NCBI GenBank assembly: GCA_050084515.1 | Contig: CM114273.1 | Coordinates: forward strand, 33,356,001 to 33,420,000 | Reading direction: 5' to 3' | DNA length: 64,000 nt | Source: Blasia pusilla | Taxonomy: Eukaryota; Marchantiophyta; Marchantiopsida; Blasiales | Shown here: positions 40,601 to 54,020 of the stretch, piece after piece | Layout of the letters: each line of letters begins with the position of its first letter | Position numbering within the stretch: position 1 is the stretch's first letter | The notes under the pieces: generated by a model | Told to the model about the DNA's origin: nothing | The model's database searches: none | The model's input: the letters and a program-made list of their open reading frames with translations, nothing else | Made by a program: the position numbers and the translations under genes

Positions 40601-41871
40601 ACAGGAGCTCAATGGCACGGAGAGAGTGATGAGGAGATGATGCCCGGTTGGCATGCATCTGCCTATCTTTGTTGGTTGACTATGGCAGGTCAGCCACAGG
40701 TGATGACTCCAGTGGTGGGATTGGATGATGAGTCTTTGGATCCGAAGGTTAGTGAGGAGGCGACATGTGGTCGTGATATCCATGACGACGTGGAGGTTGT
40801 GGAGTTCTTGCGCACTGGCGTCATAGCGAGTACAGTGAGTGCTAGGGAGCGAGAACGGATCCTACAGAGAGCGAAGAGGTTTAGATGGGAGGGGACTCAT
40901 ATTTTGCGGGTATGGGGAGATGGTAGGATTCGAGTGGTACCTCATCCTTCCCAGCGAGCACTTGTAGTGCGACATGCCCATGAGGAGTTGGGACATTTTG
41001 GAGTAAAGCGTACTTACAGCTTACTCCAGGTTCAATATTGGTGGCGCGGCATGCATACTGGGGTACAACAAATTGTGGCCAGATATACGATATGTGACAG
41101 AGTGCGAGCATCCTTCAATGCTCCCACTCCGTAGTTACATCCTTTTCGGATTATGGGTTTAGATTATCGGTGGAGTTTAGACTTTGCGGGACTTTTGCAA
41201 TTGATGGGGCGTCATCATAAGTACGTGTTGGTCATGGTGGAGCATTTCTCCAAGTGGATAGAGTTGGTGGCACTACCAGACAAGGCAAGCGAGGGAACAA
41301 CTTATGCGTTTCTAGATCGTGTGCTTAGTCACTTTGGTGCATCGGCGGAGGGTTGACTGACCAGGGTACCAAGTTCAGGGGAGAGTTTCAAGCCTTGTGT
41401 GATCAGGCGCTGATAGATCACCGCACCACGTCCAGAGATCATCCTGAGGCGGATGGGTTGGCGAAGAGAGTGGTACAGACGGTGAAGAGAAGATTGCGCA
41501 AGTATGGCTTGCAGCGGGGACAATTGAGGGAGTGGGACCTATACTTGCCATGGTTGGCTATGGGTTATCGCTTTAGTCGGTAGGCATCCTTGGCGTCATG
41601 TTCACCGTACTTTTTGCTCTTTGGGAGAGAGCCAGATTTACCTGCAGCGATTCGATGTGACATGGCGGAGGTGTTAGATCTTGATGATCCAGATGAGTGG
41701 GTACAAGCATGTTCTCAGAGGGCAGAGGTTTTTCGTAGAGTGATGCCTATGGCCTTTGAGAACTTAGCTATTGCCCAGCATAGAGATACATTGAGGTATG
41801 CGACCATTCGTGGAGGAGGTTATCGTCCATGGATTAGGAGGTTCCATCCTAGAGATTACGTGTATTTATAG
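40601..41871 (+). pseudogene. Integrase of element B
   Basis: HEELGHFGVKRTYSLLQ and VQYWWRGMHTGVQQIVA form the zinc-binding domain; its first Cys is replaced by Tyr (ARYTICDRV). The core has LDFAGLLQLMGRHHKYVLVM, TDQGTKFRGEFQ and EADGLAKRVVQTVKR, in which the catalytic Glu of the GLAER motif has become Lys. TAG stops at 41132-41134 and 41581-41583 correspond to CAG in element A. TAG at 41869-41871 follows VYL. Confidence 0.85.
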
Positions 41872-41934
41872 CAAGCGATATCCACGACGCTAGATATCAT
41901 TGCAGGGTGCACGATCCTACGTGTGCACGAGGTA

Positions 41935-42200
41935 TTACCGACCGGAGTCCTCATGTTGGAGGGACGGGATGGTATGATTTGGAAGGATCATGTGCAAAAT
42001 TATGCGCCATGTCATCTTTCGAACATAGATGGGATGGTGGATCCAAACTTGGCAGTGGTACCTGCACGCTTGAGGTGTATGTTGTACGGATCTGCGAAGG
42101 GTGCAACCACCATGTTGGTATGTGATGGTTGGAGGTGTATGTTTGCCCCCTCTTGACGTGGTTCCCACGGGGACGATGGATGTGTCCGAGATGTGTATAG
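41935..42200 (+). pseudogene. PHD-finger-like module of element B
   Basis: LRCMLYGSAKGATTMLVCDG aligns with the module in A and C. Its first CxxC has Tyr in place of the second Cys. A short deletion after CDG shifts the frame, after which LDVVPTG and a CPRC-like ending appear in other frames. Enough remains to show that the module sat directly after the integrase. Confidence 0.6.
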
Positions 42201-42239
42201 GATAGTAGGTCATGTCCTATTAGGAGTTGGGGGATCCAT

Positions 42240-42338
42240 CGGTTTGTGATTCCATGTATATGTAGGAGTTGATTTTTATACATGTGGATGGTGTAGATGT
42301 CAACGATGTATGTTGTGTGGCGATATGTATGCCGCACG
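42240..42338 (+). repeat. Segment X before the 3' LTR of element B
   Basis: Homologous to 16994-17129 of element A. Shared words include CCATGTATATGTA, GAGTTGATTTTT, and GATGTATGTTGTGTGGCGA. It runs directly into the LTR at 42343. Confidence 0.7.
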
Positions 42339-42342
42339 CGGG

Positions 42343-42739
42343 TCACATCTGAGTAGCCAATGAGATCTATCGTGGATAGGGCGAGGAGCCAATGGACTAT
42401 CTTGAGTGTAACTTTGTCCCACGATGTCGGATGAGGTTGAGGATAGGTCCATTGTGTCGGGAATGTCGTTTCGATAACTTTCACAGTGACTGGGCTATTT
42501 TTAGGGGAAGAGCCTTTTGGCTCTTCCCAACCCTATATAAGAGAGGAAGGTTTCTTTCCTAAGCCATCTTTCTCATGTTGGGCCGTTGGAACACCTCTCT
42601 TGTATGTGTGTGAGATAGGACTAGGGTGCTAGCGTCCGGATTCCTTGATAGCATAGGGTGGACGAGGCTCGATATGCCGATGTAGATTGAGGAGTGGAGT
42701 TTTAGGTTGGGTGTGCCGTTTTTACTACTCTTTATTTTT
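42343..42739 (+). repeat. 3' LTR of element B
   Basis: Matches the 5' LTR from TCACATCTGAGTAGCC to CTCTTTATTTTT, with an internal deletion before GGGCTATTTTTAGGGG. It keeps the hairpin and TATA box. The first two bases of the TG start have changed. Confidence 0.8.
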
Positions 42740-42740
42740 G

Positions 42741-42880
42741 TTGTGTGATCTCCATGTATATGTATGAGTTGATTTTTGTACATGTGTGGATCGACCCGTG
42801 TGTGGGGAAGATCGGTGTTGTGTGGTGTAGATGTGACTAGCGATGTATGTTGTGTAGCAATATGTATGCACACGACACCC
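42741..42880 (+). repeat. Second copy of segment X, after the 3' LTR of B
   Basis: Begins TGTGTGATCTCCATGTATA and continues through GGATCGACCCGTGTGTGGGG to TATGTATGCACACGAC. It is closer to the X segment of element A than to the copy just before this LTR. Confidence 0.75.
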
Positions 42881-43446
42881 TGTGTGACATTGTGCAGAGT
42901 GTAGGCGATCGGCATAGCACATGTCTAGGTAGGGTAGGATAATTTGTCTTTCCAATTCTGTGCAAAATTGAATGAAATCACGCCTACAACCAAGGAGATG
43001 ACAAACAAGTCGATAAAAATGGAAAGAGGACATACAAAGTCAATTATGGAGGCTTAGTGTTGCAGGGTGTTCTCGCTTGCCACCCTTGGTATTAGGGTGT
43101 CTCACTTGGAGGACGTAAATTTTTTGATGTGTTTGACCATAAAATATGAACAACCTCCATTTATGTCAGAGGAAGTTTAATATTGTTAGGTTCCGTGATT
43201 TTTAGGATCTTTGAGTTATATACGAAGACAATAGTCTTGGACGTTTGGCTGTTAGAGGTGAACTTCTACCTCCGATGGCACCCCGCACTGGCGGATGGTA
43301 TTTGACCATACACCAAATTACGGATGAAGACGTCCGACCCTAGAGTGCGTTTATGAGACGCCCTATTGTGAAACGAGTATTGCGTCCTCTGCCTGACTTG
43401 CCATCCTTGGTACCATGATAGAAGACCATCAACTAATCACAATGAA

Positions 43447-43478
43447 TCAATGGTATGTACATATGTACATACCATTGA
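43447..43478. repeat. 32-bp perfect palindrome
   Basis: The arm TCAATGGTATGTACAT is followed by its exact reverse complement with no spacer. It is in noncoding DNA. Function unknown. Confidence 0.9.
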
Positions 43479-43869
43479 GCAACGACTGCAATCACATGTC
43501 CGCGAATTGCCACGTGGTCATCCTCACCTCTCTGTGCACTCAGGAAGACATGCCACCATGGGATTTCAAGCCGAAATTTGAGCACTACAAGTAGGGTGTG
43601 TAAAAATTAATTTCTTCCTCCTATCAAAGGGGGAAAAATTAACCAGTATGCGGTCTTGAGAAGGGGGGTAGGGAATTTGATAGGAGAATTAATTATTATA
43701 CTCATTTGCAACATGGTGGATAGATTGGATAGTGAAAAAAAAAAGCCACTCTATGTAGATGCTGTAATTATTACAAACTGGTTTAATAAGATTAATACCT
43801 TGTTAGTTTGGATGATGACCATTGCCCAACTATGGATAAAATTGGCTTGGCTTTTACATACACCAGACG

Positions 43870-44012
43870 GTGCCCATGAGTGAAAAAACATAACCGATTC
43901 CAAACTGGGGAGAGAGCACCCCAATAATGAATAACGAGGAAGAATCTTATTGGTCCAAAAAACACATATAATATGGAAACTTGACCGTTTTTATAAAAAC
44001 ACTCTCCTATAA
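43870..44012 (-). mobile_element. Degraded Helitron-like element
   Basis: The minus strand near 44012 reads TTTATATTATTATAGGAGAG, one or two bases from the 5' terminus seen at 2464. Plus 43870-43880 GGTGCCCATGAGTG resembles the 3' hairpin region GGTGCCCGCGTGATG at 1915, but the stem is lost. Confidence 0.3.
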
Positions 44013-45051
44013 TAATATAAATTAATGATAAAATTACCTTTAATCCACGATGTACACTCCACGGAACGACCGTACAAAAGACAATCCGTCCATCCATGGA
44101 TTTGGACGGATCCATTTGGTACATCTGGCCTAGAGCTGCCGTCCGTACTGAAAGTGGGCTCCAATGGCTATGGGCAGAGTCTATACTTCGAGAGATTTCA
44201 GCATATTCCTGCGATTCTCATACAATTCTCTGCAGCTGCTCCCACACCCTCCGCCCCTTTTCGATCCTCGCCCCCCCGGGGCTCTGCATGAAGCTCTGTC
44301 CAATGCGCTTATCCTCGTGCAACCGATGGATGGATTGATTCGCTGATTCTTTCGTTGTGGATTCATTGGCGATCGCTTCATTGATTGCTCGTTTTGGAGG
44401 ACGGATTTCAGAGCTTCAATTCGCCAGAACCGGTGGAGAGGATAATCGGTGGAGTAGTGGAGTGTGCAGCTGCTTCTGGAGGCCGGGGGTTGCAGGACCA
44501 GGAGGAGGAGAAAGAGGAGGAGGAGGAGGCTCTAGAGGTTTCGTCCACTTTGATGGTGAGCAATTCGCTGCAGCTTTTGTTTCAGCGGGTTCTCCCTGGT
44601 CGTGTGGAGGTGGTTGCGATGATGGTGTCGGTTGTCATGTCCGGTCTTTCTTTTCCTCCGCTTGTCATATGTCTTTGTGGCTGTCGTCTAGAGCTCTGGA
44701 TGGCCTCTCGATTTGCGAGGTTCTTCCAGCTGAAACCGACTGGGAATTCGGACCGAGGGTGGGTTGGGTGAGAGGCGGTGGATCGCTGCAGTCGACCTCT
44801 GCCCTAATGGGAAGCAGGAGATATTTGGGGTCTTTGTTTGGAATGGTGCGAAGATGGCCATGTCCTAACTGTCTGTCTATCTTTCTGTCTGTATATACTA
44901 TCCATTTTGTTGAAGAGGGTGTGATGAGGCGGATAACGGTGAGCTATGGAGTGAGGGATTTGATGGTCGTTTCGTCATTGTGGTTGCGAAGGTTTGAGGA
45001 GACGGGTCGTTGAGTGGAAAGAAGGCGCGGCAGCCTAGGAAGTCGAGCTAA

Positions 45052-46978
<1,927 letters not shown>

Positions 46979-48257
46979 ATTAGAGGACATTTCTTAATGA
47001 AAACATGTTCAGATTAGAGGACATTTCGTCATGAAAATGTGTTCTACACGTAGGAAGGAAAAGTTGTCGTATCGATCAATGAAGAGCATGGAGGGCACAC
47101 GGGTTTTATGAAACGAAGATAGGGCAAAAGAAGCTACCCCCTTTCTATCTGCAAGTGCTCCCGACATTTTGTACAGTAATTTGTTCCATTGGAGGAAGTC
47201 TCGCGGGCTCTCCCTAGTTGTGTACGAATACAATAGAAAAAGTGGTGGCCGGGAGAACTGGGGATGGTCATGTTGCCCATCTCAAGCCAATTTGTTAGAG
47301 TATTACATAAAGGAAGTTGCTTCGAGAGATTCTTCTATGTCATGCCTGGTTGCTCACTCATTGGAGCTATTTTTGAGTTTCATCTGTCAGACATCCCTGC
47401 AATATTTAACACTGTTATGGCTATGCACACACGGTGCTCATCAATGGAATTTGGTGATACCAGCCAAATATAATGCAGGAGTGTCAAAATCGTGCGATTA
47501 TCCCTTAAGAATGGTTATAGTCTGATCTAGGATACTTGGAGCCTAACTCTGACCGGGAAATCCAATATAGTCTGAGATTGACGGTGGAATGAATGATATA
47601 CATGACGAAGACTAGTTGAAAGAGAGTACTCTAAACAAACACACCCTTGAGCAAGATACAAAGGAGTGAACACTAGCTTGTGGCGCAGTGAGTTTGTGGT
47701 CAACACAACTGGCCGCCACACCAGTACCAAGGACAGTCCTTGGGTGTCTATTTGGAATACGTGGATCGCCTTTGGTGATCTACCCTATGGGTGATTGAAG
47801 CTGTGGACACTACAGGTTTCAAGTGCGGAAGGTGGTGAAACAGTAAGTAAGAACAGTCTAGTTAACAGGTTTAAAGTGTAGGGAACTTTGGAGTCCGCAG
47901 ATATGGGCTATAGACGGAACTTTTGGGAACGAACTATGGAATTCATAGAAGCTGAATAAAGATGGGTGATACAAACGGGATCTGCTAGTTTGAGATTGGC
48001 TATGAATCATGAGAGACTGAAGTAAAATTTGGGCAACGGAAAAATGCCAAACAGATTCTAGTAATGGGGTTTATCTGAGGAAATTGGCCAATATGATAAC
48101 CATGTAAAAAGGAATATTTTTACCTCTCTTAAAGTTAACATTTTTATACCACTATTAGAGAATTTATTTACCATTTTCAGTATGAAATGCGGAAGATGAA
48201 CACATGACAAACATGGGGTATACCATAATTTGAATCATGTTTGATTATTTCAATTAC

Positions 48258-49294
48258 TAAGTTTTTGCCCGCGATGCATTGAGTGAGATGATTGGGAATT
48301 GGGAATGAAAAGACTGAGACATCGAGTGAGATGATTGGGAATTGGAAATGAAAAGACTGAGATATGGATGATGATAATATGAAATTAGTGGACACACGTT
48401 GAATATAGTTTAATCTTAAAAAGGATGACAAAAAAGAAGGAAAATAGATTTTTTTATAATACATCTAACTTGGCTCAAGAAAAATTTTCCTATATTTATT
48501 TTATTAATTTTGGAAAAAATAATTTATCCTTTTTCCAATCCCCATCCTTCAATAAGCAAAAGAAAATCACTTATTTTGATGATTTTTTTCCCAAAAGAGG
48601 GATTAAAATTCTCTCCAAATCTAACTCGAAAACTAAAGATAATATAGAAACAATATGTCTTCCATTATTTTGAAGAAAAATCCTTGTCCCATTAGTGTCC
48701 TATTACCCTTTTATTTTTTTCCAAAAATAAAATTAATTTGGCCTCAAAATTAAACTTTAAATTAATTTATTTTTTTGGCATGAACCTTGAAAAATAATTT
48801 TGAATTTCCAAATGAAAAAAATTAATTAATTAAAGAGATTAAATAAGATTTCATGGGAAAGATATTTGAATTTGAATTAAATTTATTTATTCAATTATTT
48901 TTAAACTAAATAAAAATATAATTATTAAAACCTTATCCATTATTTTTTTGCTTAGTGTAGAGTAAAATTAAAAGAAAAAGGTCATGAACTGGCTTCATGG
49001 ACAAACATGATACGTGTCCTTTATTCATTTGTCTTCAGGAATGAGCTAACGCATTTAATAATATGATTAATTTATACCATGCATCACATGGACATCTTAT
49101 TAATAATCATTAGTATCAATGGCAAGCATGGAGAAAATTTACTTCAATATCTGAATTTCACACCTCTTAACATTTAATTAATTTTTGTCGTAAATCTTTT
49201 TCCTGTTGAAATTTTATTTCTTATTTGCATTATACATTGTTGTCCTTGGAGGTGTTAGATAAATCAAAATGGTGCCCTCTAATAAAAATAGAGA
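48258..49294 (-). mobile_element. Candidate non-autonomous Helitron, about 1 kb
   Basis: On minus it starts A|TCTCTATTTTTATTAGAGGG at 49294, the same pattern as the short copies at 2.1-2.5 kb. On minus its other end has GCATCGCGGGC followed by AAAAACTTAGT (plus 48258-48280), similar to the Helitron hairpin-plus-CTAGT end but with an imperfect stem and no exact CTRR. No Rep or helicase coding sequence lies inside. Confidence 0.4.
48281..48366. repeat. Tandem duplication, 2 x 43 bp
   Basis: Copies at 48281 and 48324 share GAGTGAGATGATTGGGAATT and end GAAAAGACTGAGAYAT, differing at two or three bases. Confidence 0.85.
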
Positions 49295-51045
49295 TAGACG
49301 AAGATGGATACCACATTAAACATATGGGAACAAATATGATAACTTGATGGGCCCATAGAAGACCGGCGAGAATTGAACACGTGAAATAGACATGGAAGTG
49401 TCCTACATTTTTTCACAAGAGTTTGGACATAAAATCTTTTGTAAGCACTAGTGGTGAATGTTGGTGTGATATATAGCATCAACCACAACAATAACCCTTC
49501 TGGGAATAGATACAATTGAAGTGCTATTTTGTATTCATAAATCATATCACAGCAAGTATGGTTAAATGATGTTTGACTATAAATGCTGCTTTTGTGGAAA
49601 AACACAGATTTTTCATCTATCATCTTACCTCTGCTAGAACTCTTTACTTTTCCCAACACTTTTATCATGACTTTCCATGTCTCAACAAGATGCATCACAT
49701 CTTTTGTGGCAGATCCATCTAATCTAACTACCACTACTGTGTCTTTTAAAAGTGACTATTAGAAGTGCTCAAGTAATTTAAAAAAAGACTTGCCTCCACT
49801 TTCACCATATTACCTCTACCATAAGTCTTCATGACGTTCATGACACCTCTATTGTGATTTTCAATGGGAGTCTTACTACTCCCCACTCTTCATGGTTCAG
49901 TACTGATTGCTGGATGATTAAGTTTTATATTAATCAAATGATCTCTTTTCTAAACTTGTATTCAGGTGTGTGATAAAAATGGGATTCATTATGTAACATG
50001 TTTCTAATTTGGGTTAGGGTTTAGGGTTGGATTTCTAAAGTAAACATAATAATTCTGGCAATTGCTCCAAATACGAAGTTCAGTCTCAGCGAGATTGAAA
50101 CCCCTCCTAAGATTTTCTTATGTGTGCCACAACAAGTATTATTACATTACTTCCATTTTTCTTTTGTTCACACATATGCATGCCCATCACCCATTCAATG
50201 TGAAGAAAAAACCGATGAGTTATTCTTGATATTAGTTTATATGATTTCTTTGTCATGACAACTAAGGGCATCTTCTTTTAAAATTTATAATGAAATCAGT
50301 TTCTAATTAGAATTAGAATTAGAATTTAGGCTCTTAAACTGTAGCCCGCCCATAAATTGTTTTCACCCAAATAGACATTTCTTCAGTAATCCTTCGATAT
50401 TCAAGTGCTTGACCGGATCCATACATCTCAAGATTCATTCTTCCTCAACTGAACTTCACTCATTTCCATTTGCATTCACTTTGGTGCCCACCCATTAAAG
50501 CCAATCCAACATCTGGTCCTCTAAGTCCATCTCACATCCAGTGTGAAATGCAAGAGTTACTACATCTTACATGATCATCTTAATGTGAGATGACATCTGA
50601 TTTTGTCCTCTTCTTAGGTAAGATTTACTAATTCAACATTTTAGAGGACACCCTTCAGTCAATCTTGTATCCCACATGCTAAGTGGACAGAATCAGCTTG
50701 AGAATGTGAATGCCTTACTCGCGAATGATCGAGTGAAAGAAAAATCGATTGATAAGACTCTTCACATAATTATCTACATTGGAATTCAAAGGATCTGATT
50801 CGACACTCCCGTGGAGAGACAATACAGGCTTCACCATTTTCTTTAAACTCTATTTTACGATTCTTTGGCTCTCCTCACAGACAATTCTCAAGCACTTCTC
50901 CAGAACTCATTCACTGTGACTTCTTTTGACTACACAAAGCAATGTCATGACACACATGTTGTAACAAAAATGACCATCAGAGGGTTGGGTTCCACCTGAA
51001 ACCAATGCAACAACTCATCTCTCTTTCTTAGCAGTGGAGTGCTGC

Positions 51046-52838
51046 CTAATGCAGCGTAGCAATGCGTCTGAACTTGCTCCACTCGTCAAGAACCTCCCTT
51101 TGCGCCTTGTTCAATCGAGCTTTTGGTCTGGAACGTTTGATGATCTTTTCTGCATTACTCCATGACTCTGTCAAGCCCAATGCAACCATCAAAGCACACA
51201 TCACCGCCACACTACGCCCATGACCTGCACGTCGAGAGAGTTATGAATCAGACGGAGAAGCTCCAAGCTAAACCCTTTGCAGAATTTAGACTGATATGGA
51301 GAGGGATAGAAAAATTGTCCGAGTAATCAAATTGTGGACTTCACCTTGAGAACTGTGTCAGGTTTTACATGAGAAAACCAAGAATGATTGAAGCAGACAA
51401 CTTCTAGACTGGACAACTGCAATGCTTTGAAAGGCAACAGCATAGCAGCCAAGCGACTTGTGTTGGGTTGCGAGATCTAACATCAAAGGGTACTGAGTTT
51501 GTCGAATGTGCTACAACTTCTCCTCCCTTCATCCAGTCAACTACAGAGATGTGCTTCTACATTCTTCTCTTGACCGTGTCAACTGCTTTCTACTTCACTG
51601 AAATGATAGCCGTGAATCTTCAACTTTGATATGCAATTCTAGCTCAGCACAAGGTTACTGTAAATGCTAGTTAGAACATCTGAAAGGGCTACAACCTGTC
51701 AAAATTCCTACTCTTCTTTCCCAACAGGTTAGATATTGCCAAACTCTCCGTCCGTAATTCTTAAAGGCCAAATGCACCATATCGCTTGAATTCTTTTGCG
51801 ACAGACATCGCTCATGAAGAATCTGATGACCATCACTCATTCCCAGTGCTCCCCTGCGATTGAACAATGGATGCAAAGAACTAGAGGACCGCGCACTTCA
51901 CCCCCTTCCAATCTGAGGGGAAAAAGCGTTCTACGAAGAGTTGAATGAATTAGAGAACGCTATAAAATGTTCACAGTACACTCCCATCTTTCCTCGCCTC
52001 TGACAGGAAAGATTCGACGCTGGATTTAGAACTCGAATGTTGAACATCTTCAGAGATATGGGGTGATTTCAGGTTACTTCCGGGTTTCCTAAGCAGAGAT
52101 GGACTTCGGAAATGACTGCGACCCTTTGTGGGCGTCAAGAAGTAGTGAGCATAACATTTCATTACGCAGCCTTCCACGCAGGAGCTCCTCACGTTCCTGA
52201 GAATAGAGTGCAGTTTTCAGCTCAACCCTCGGCAGCTGAACTTGACAAAATGATTGACAGGGAGCAAGGCAGGGAAGCACAGCAATCGATTGCGACTCAC
52301 CGAAAGCGCAGTGGACGAAGACCGGGCAATTCTGCTCTCGTTTCTGGACAGCCCATCGAACAGCTCTCTCGATGTCCTCAGGGCGTGGTCCCCTGGTGTC
52401 CCAGGTGCGAATGTTGAGGTATTGGCTCACATCAGTGAATGATTGTCTTGGCAGCTCGCAGGTGCAATCCACTACAGCTGGGTTACCTGCCGGAATGTCC
52501 TGTGGAGTCGCAGGCCAGCCACCCACAAACAAACCCTCGCTGACTTTGTCGTAAGCTGCTTCCTGGCTCTTCATCCGCCTCAGTTGTACATAAGCTCTGA
52601 GGCCAAAGAGATACGGGTGGAAGAGGGCATAAGACCACATAGGAAAATCACCCTGCGGAGTCTTGCCAAACAAACCAGGTTTGTTGATGTAAGGAGAGGC
52701 TGCGATGGCAGCAGTGAAGCCCACCAGAGCCCCTTGCAACATGGGAAAGAGGAGATAAGGAGAGGCATTTTTCCTCAACCCTATGAAGGAGCCCAAAAGC
52801 ACTGCCGACGGTATGGAGACCACCACAGAGATCCCCAT
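51046..52838 (-). CDS. Membrane-anchored dual-specificity-phosphatase-like protein
   Basis: Exon 1 is 52838-52301 and exon 2 is 51224-51046, phase 1 join, GT-AG intron of 1076 bases, 238 residues. Residues 3-20 (ISVVVSIPSAVLLGSFIGL) and about 26-50 (PYLLFPMLQGALVGFTAAIA) are hydrophobic and look like membrane segments. The phosphatase part begins VSEGLFVGGWPA, followed by VVDCTCELPRQ. The active site is split by the intron: VHCAFG then HGRS gives HCAFGHGRS, the CX5R signature with catalytic Cys and Arg. The candidate general acid is Asp in TWDTRGPRP. The protein ends ARLNKAQREVLDEWSKF. It resembles the plant YnbD-like dual-specificity phosphatases; substrate and location are unknown. The start is the first ATG, just before the membrane segment. 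Confidence 0.85.
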
Positions 52839-53976
52839 GGCGAGTGGTGCTTAGGGTTGAGCTGGTAAACCTCGAAATAAGATGATGGACGGAATCCACG
52901 AAGAAAATCCAACACGTGCACCCGGAGGGTGAAGAATTTCAAAACTAATTTGTACTTATTATTATTGCAGGCGCTTGTACTTATTGTATTATTGCAGGCG
53001 CTATGCCATCCTCAACGAGATTGTCATTTCCTATCCAACCTGATAATCCACACGGAAACAATCCCACCACAGCGTCGTTATTCCACACGATTGGAATAGT
53101 ATATAGTGGATCGAGAAGTTGAAGGCTGTCTGCGCAAAGTCAGGAGCACCGTCGCAAGAAGTGGAGTTCCCCAAAGCGCAGAACTTCCCCTATGACGACC
53201 TCCCGCTGCTCTCCCGAATCCCAAAGGTAGATCAGGCGCAGGCAAGTCCCAACTCCAGCATCCGGCCTCCGACACTCCACTCCAATCCCATCCAAACCAA
53301 TCCCTATTTGCTCACAAGCCACTAGAAGCCCACGAAACCTCTTGAATCCCGCTCCTTCGAAATGACTTGAACCAAGAAATTCAGCGCCCGACACAAATCT
53401 CCAACCAGAATTCCAACTCCGCAGGCACGCAGAATCCAACACTCCAGAGAGCTCCAGTCAACGTGCACGGATTGCACATTCCCAATCGCAGACGAGGATG
53501 GCAGAATCACCTTCGGCCGAATGGCCACTCTCCCTCCCCAAACAACGGCACTAAATTGCCCCTTCCAGGTTCACCCAACCGACTGATCCCAACACCACCC
53601 CACACGAGAACGGAGGAGAAGGTCACGACCGACGAGAAAAGGAGAAAGGAGACGGGAGAGAGGGGAAAGGGGAAAGGAAAGGCTCGAGTTTGCAGAGGCA
53701 GCGCTAACGGACCACCTCTCGGTCTCCGGGTAAAGGTGCCATTTTTTTGTCGCCTCCTGTCGCCACCCCTTCGCTGTTTTGGCGTTACATCTTTTTTAAC
53801 CTCCAAAAGTCATTTTGGAGATTTTTTAAGAGGTACTAGTACCCGTCTTAGTATCTTCAGATGACGTGGCGTAAATATATGAATCCATGGGGAAAAAGTA
53901 AGGGGGTTTTGAAACTTTAGATTTCATCGCTTATGTACAAAGCTAAGGTTCACGAGGACAAAATATTTTTTTCTAA
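52839..53976. other. Upstream of the phosphatase gene
   Basis: Should include its promoter. The part 53100-53800 is GC-rich with open frames on both strands. The plus frame from 53119 could be a 5' exon, since CCAAAG|GTAGATC at about 53227 looks like a donor, but no downstream exon was found. No gene is claimed. Confidence 0.35.
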
Positions 53977-54020
53977 TCTACATGCTATTATTAGAGACGC
54001 CCATATCTAGATATGGAGCT
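53977..54020 (+). mobile_element. Possible Helitron 5' terminus
   Basis: A|TCTACATGCTATTATTAGAG is similar to the TC-TA-rich starts elsewhere in the window. No partner 3' hairpin was found. Confidence 0.25.

Larger units (their letters stand above)
30672..42739 (+). mobile_element. Ty3/Gypsy element B with methyltransferase and PHD-like module, two LTRs
   Basis: Same domain order as element A, on plus: 5' LTR 30672-31154, leader, gag, protease, methyltransferase, RT, RNase H, integrase, PHD-like module, 3' LTR 42343-42739. A fragment of an unrelated Gypsy element (D) is inserted at about 36010-38965 and has removed the end of the methyltransferase. Many stops are CAG-to-TAG relative to element A. 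Neither LTR boundary shows an obvious target-site duplication. Confidence 0.88.
46979..51045. other. AT-rich intergenic DNA
   Basis: The start should hold the SQD1 3' UTR. No further gene is supported. A frame at 49279-49734 on minus has no ATG start or known domain. A candidate Helitron and a tandem repeat lie inside and are listed separately. Confidence 0.5.

Noticed and set aside
44357-45013. Open frames just upstream of SQD1
   Set aside because: They lack ATG starts and known domains, overlap in different frames, and lie where the SQD1 promoter and 5' UTR should be.
49279-49734. 151-residue frame on minus
   Set aside because: No ATG start, no recognisable domain, AT-rich composition, and it overlaps a candidate Helitron end.
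53119-53325. Possible first exon on plus next to the phosphatase gene
   Set aside because: A plausible donor exists, but no downstream exon or homologue was recognised.
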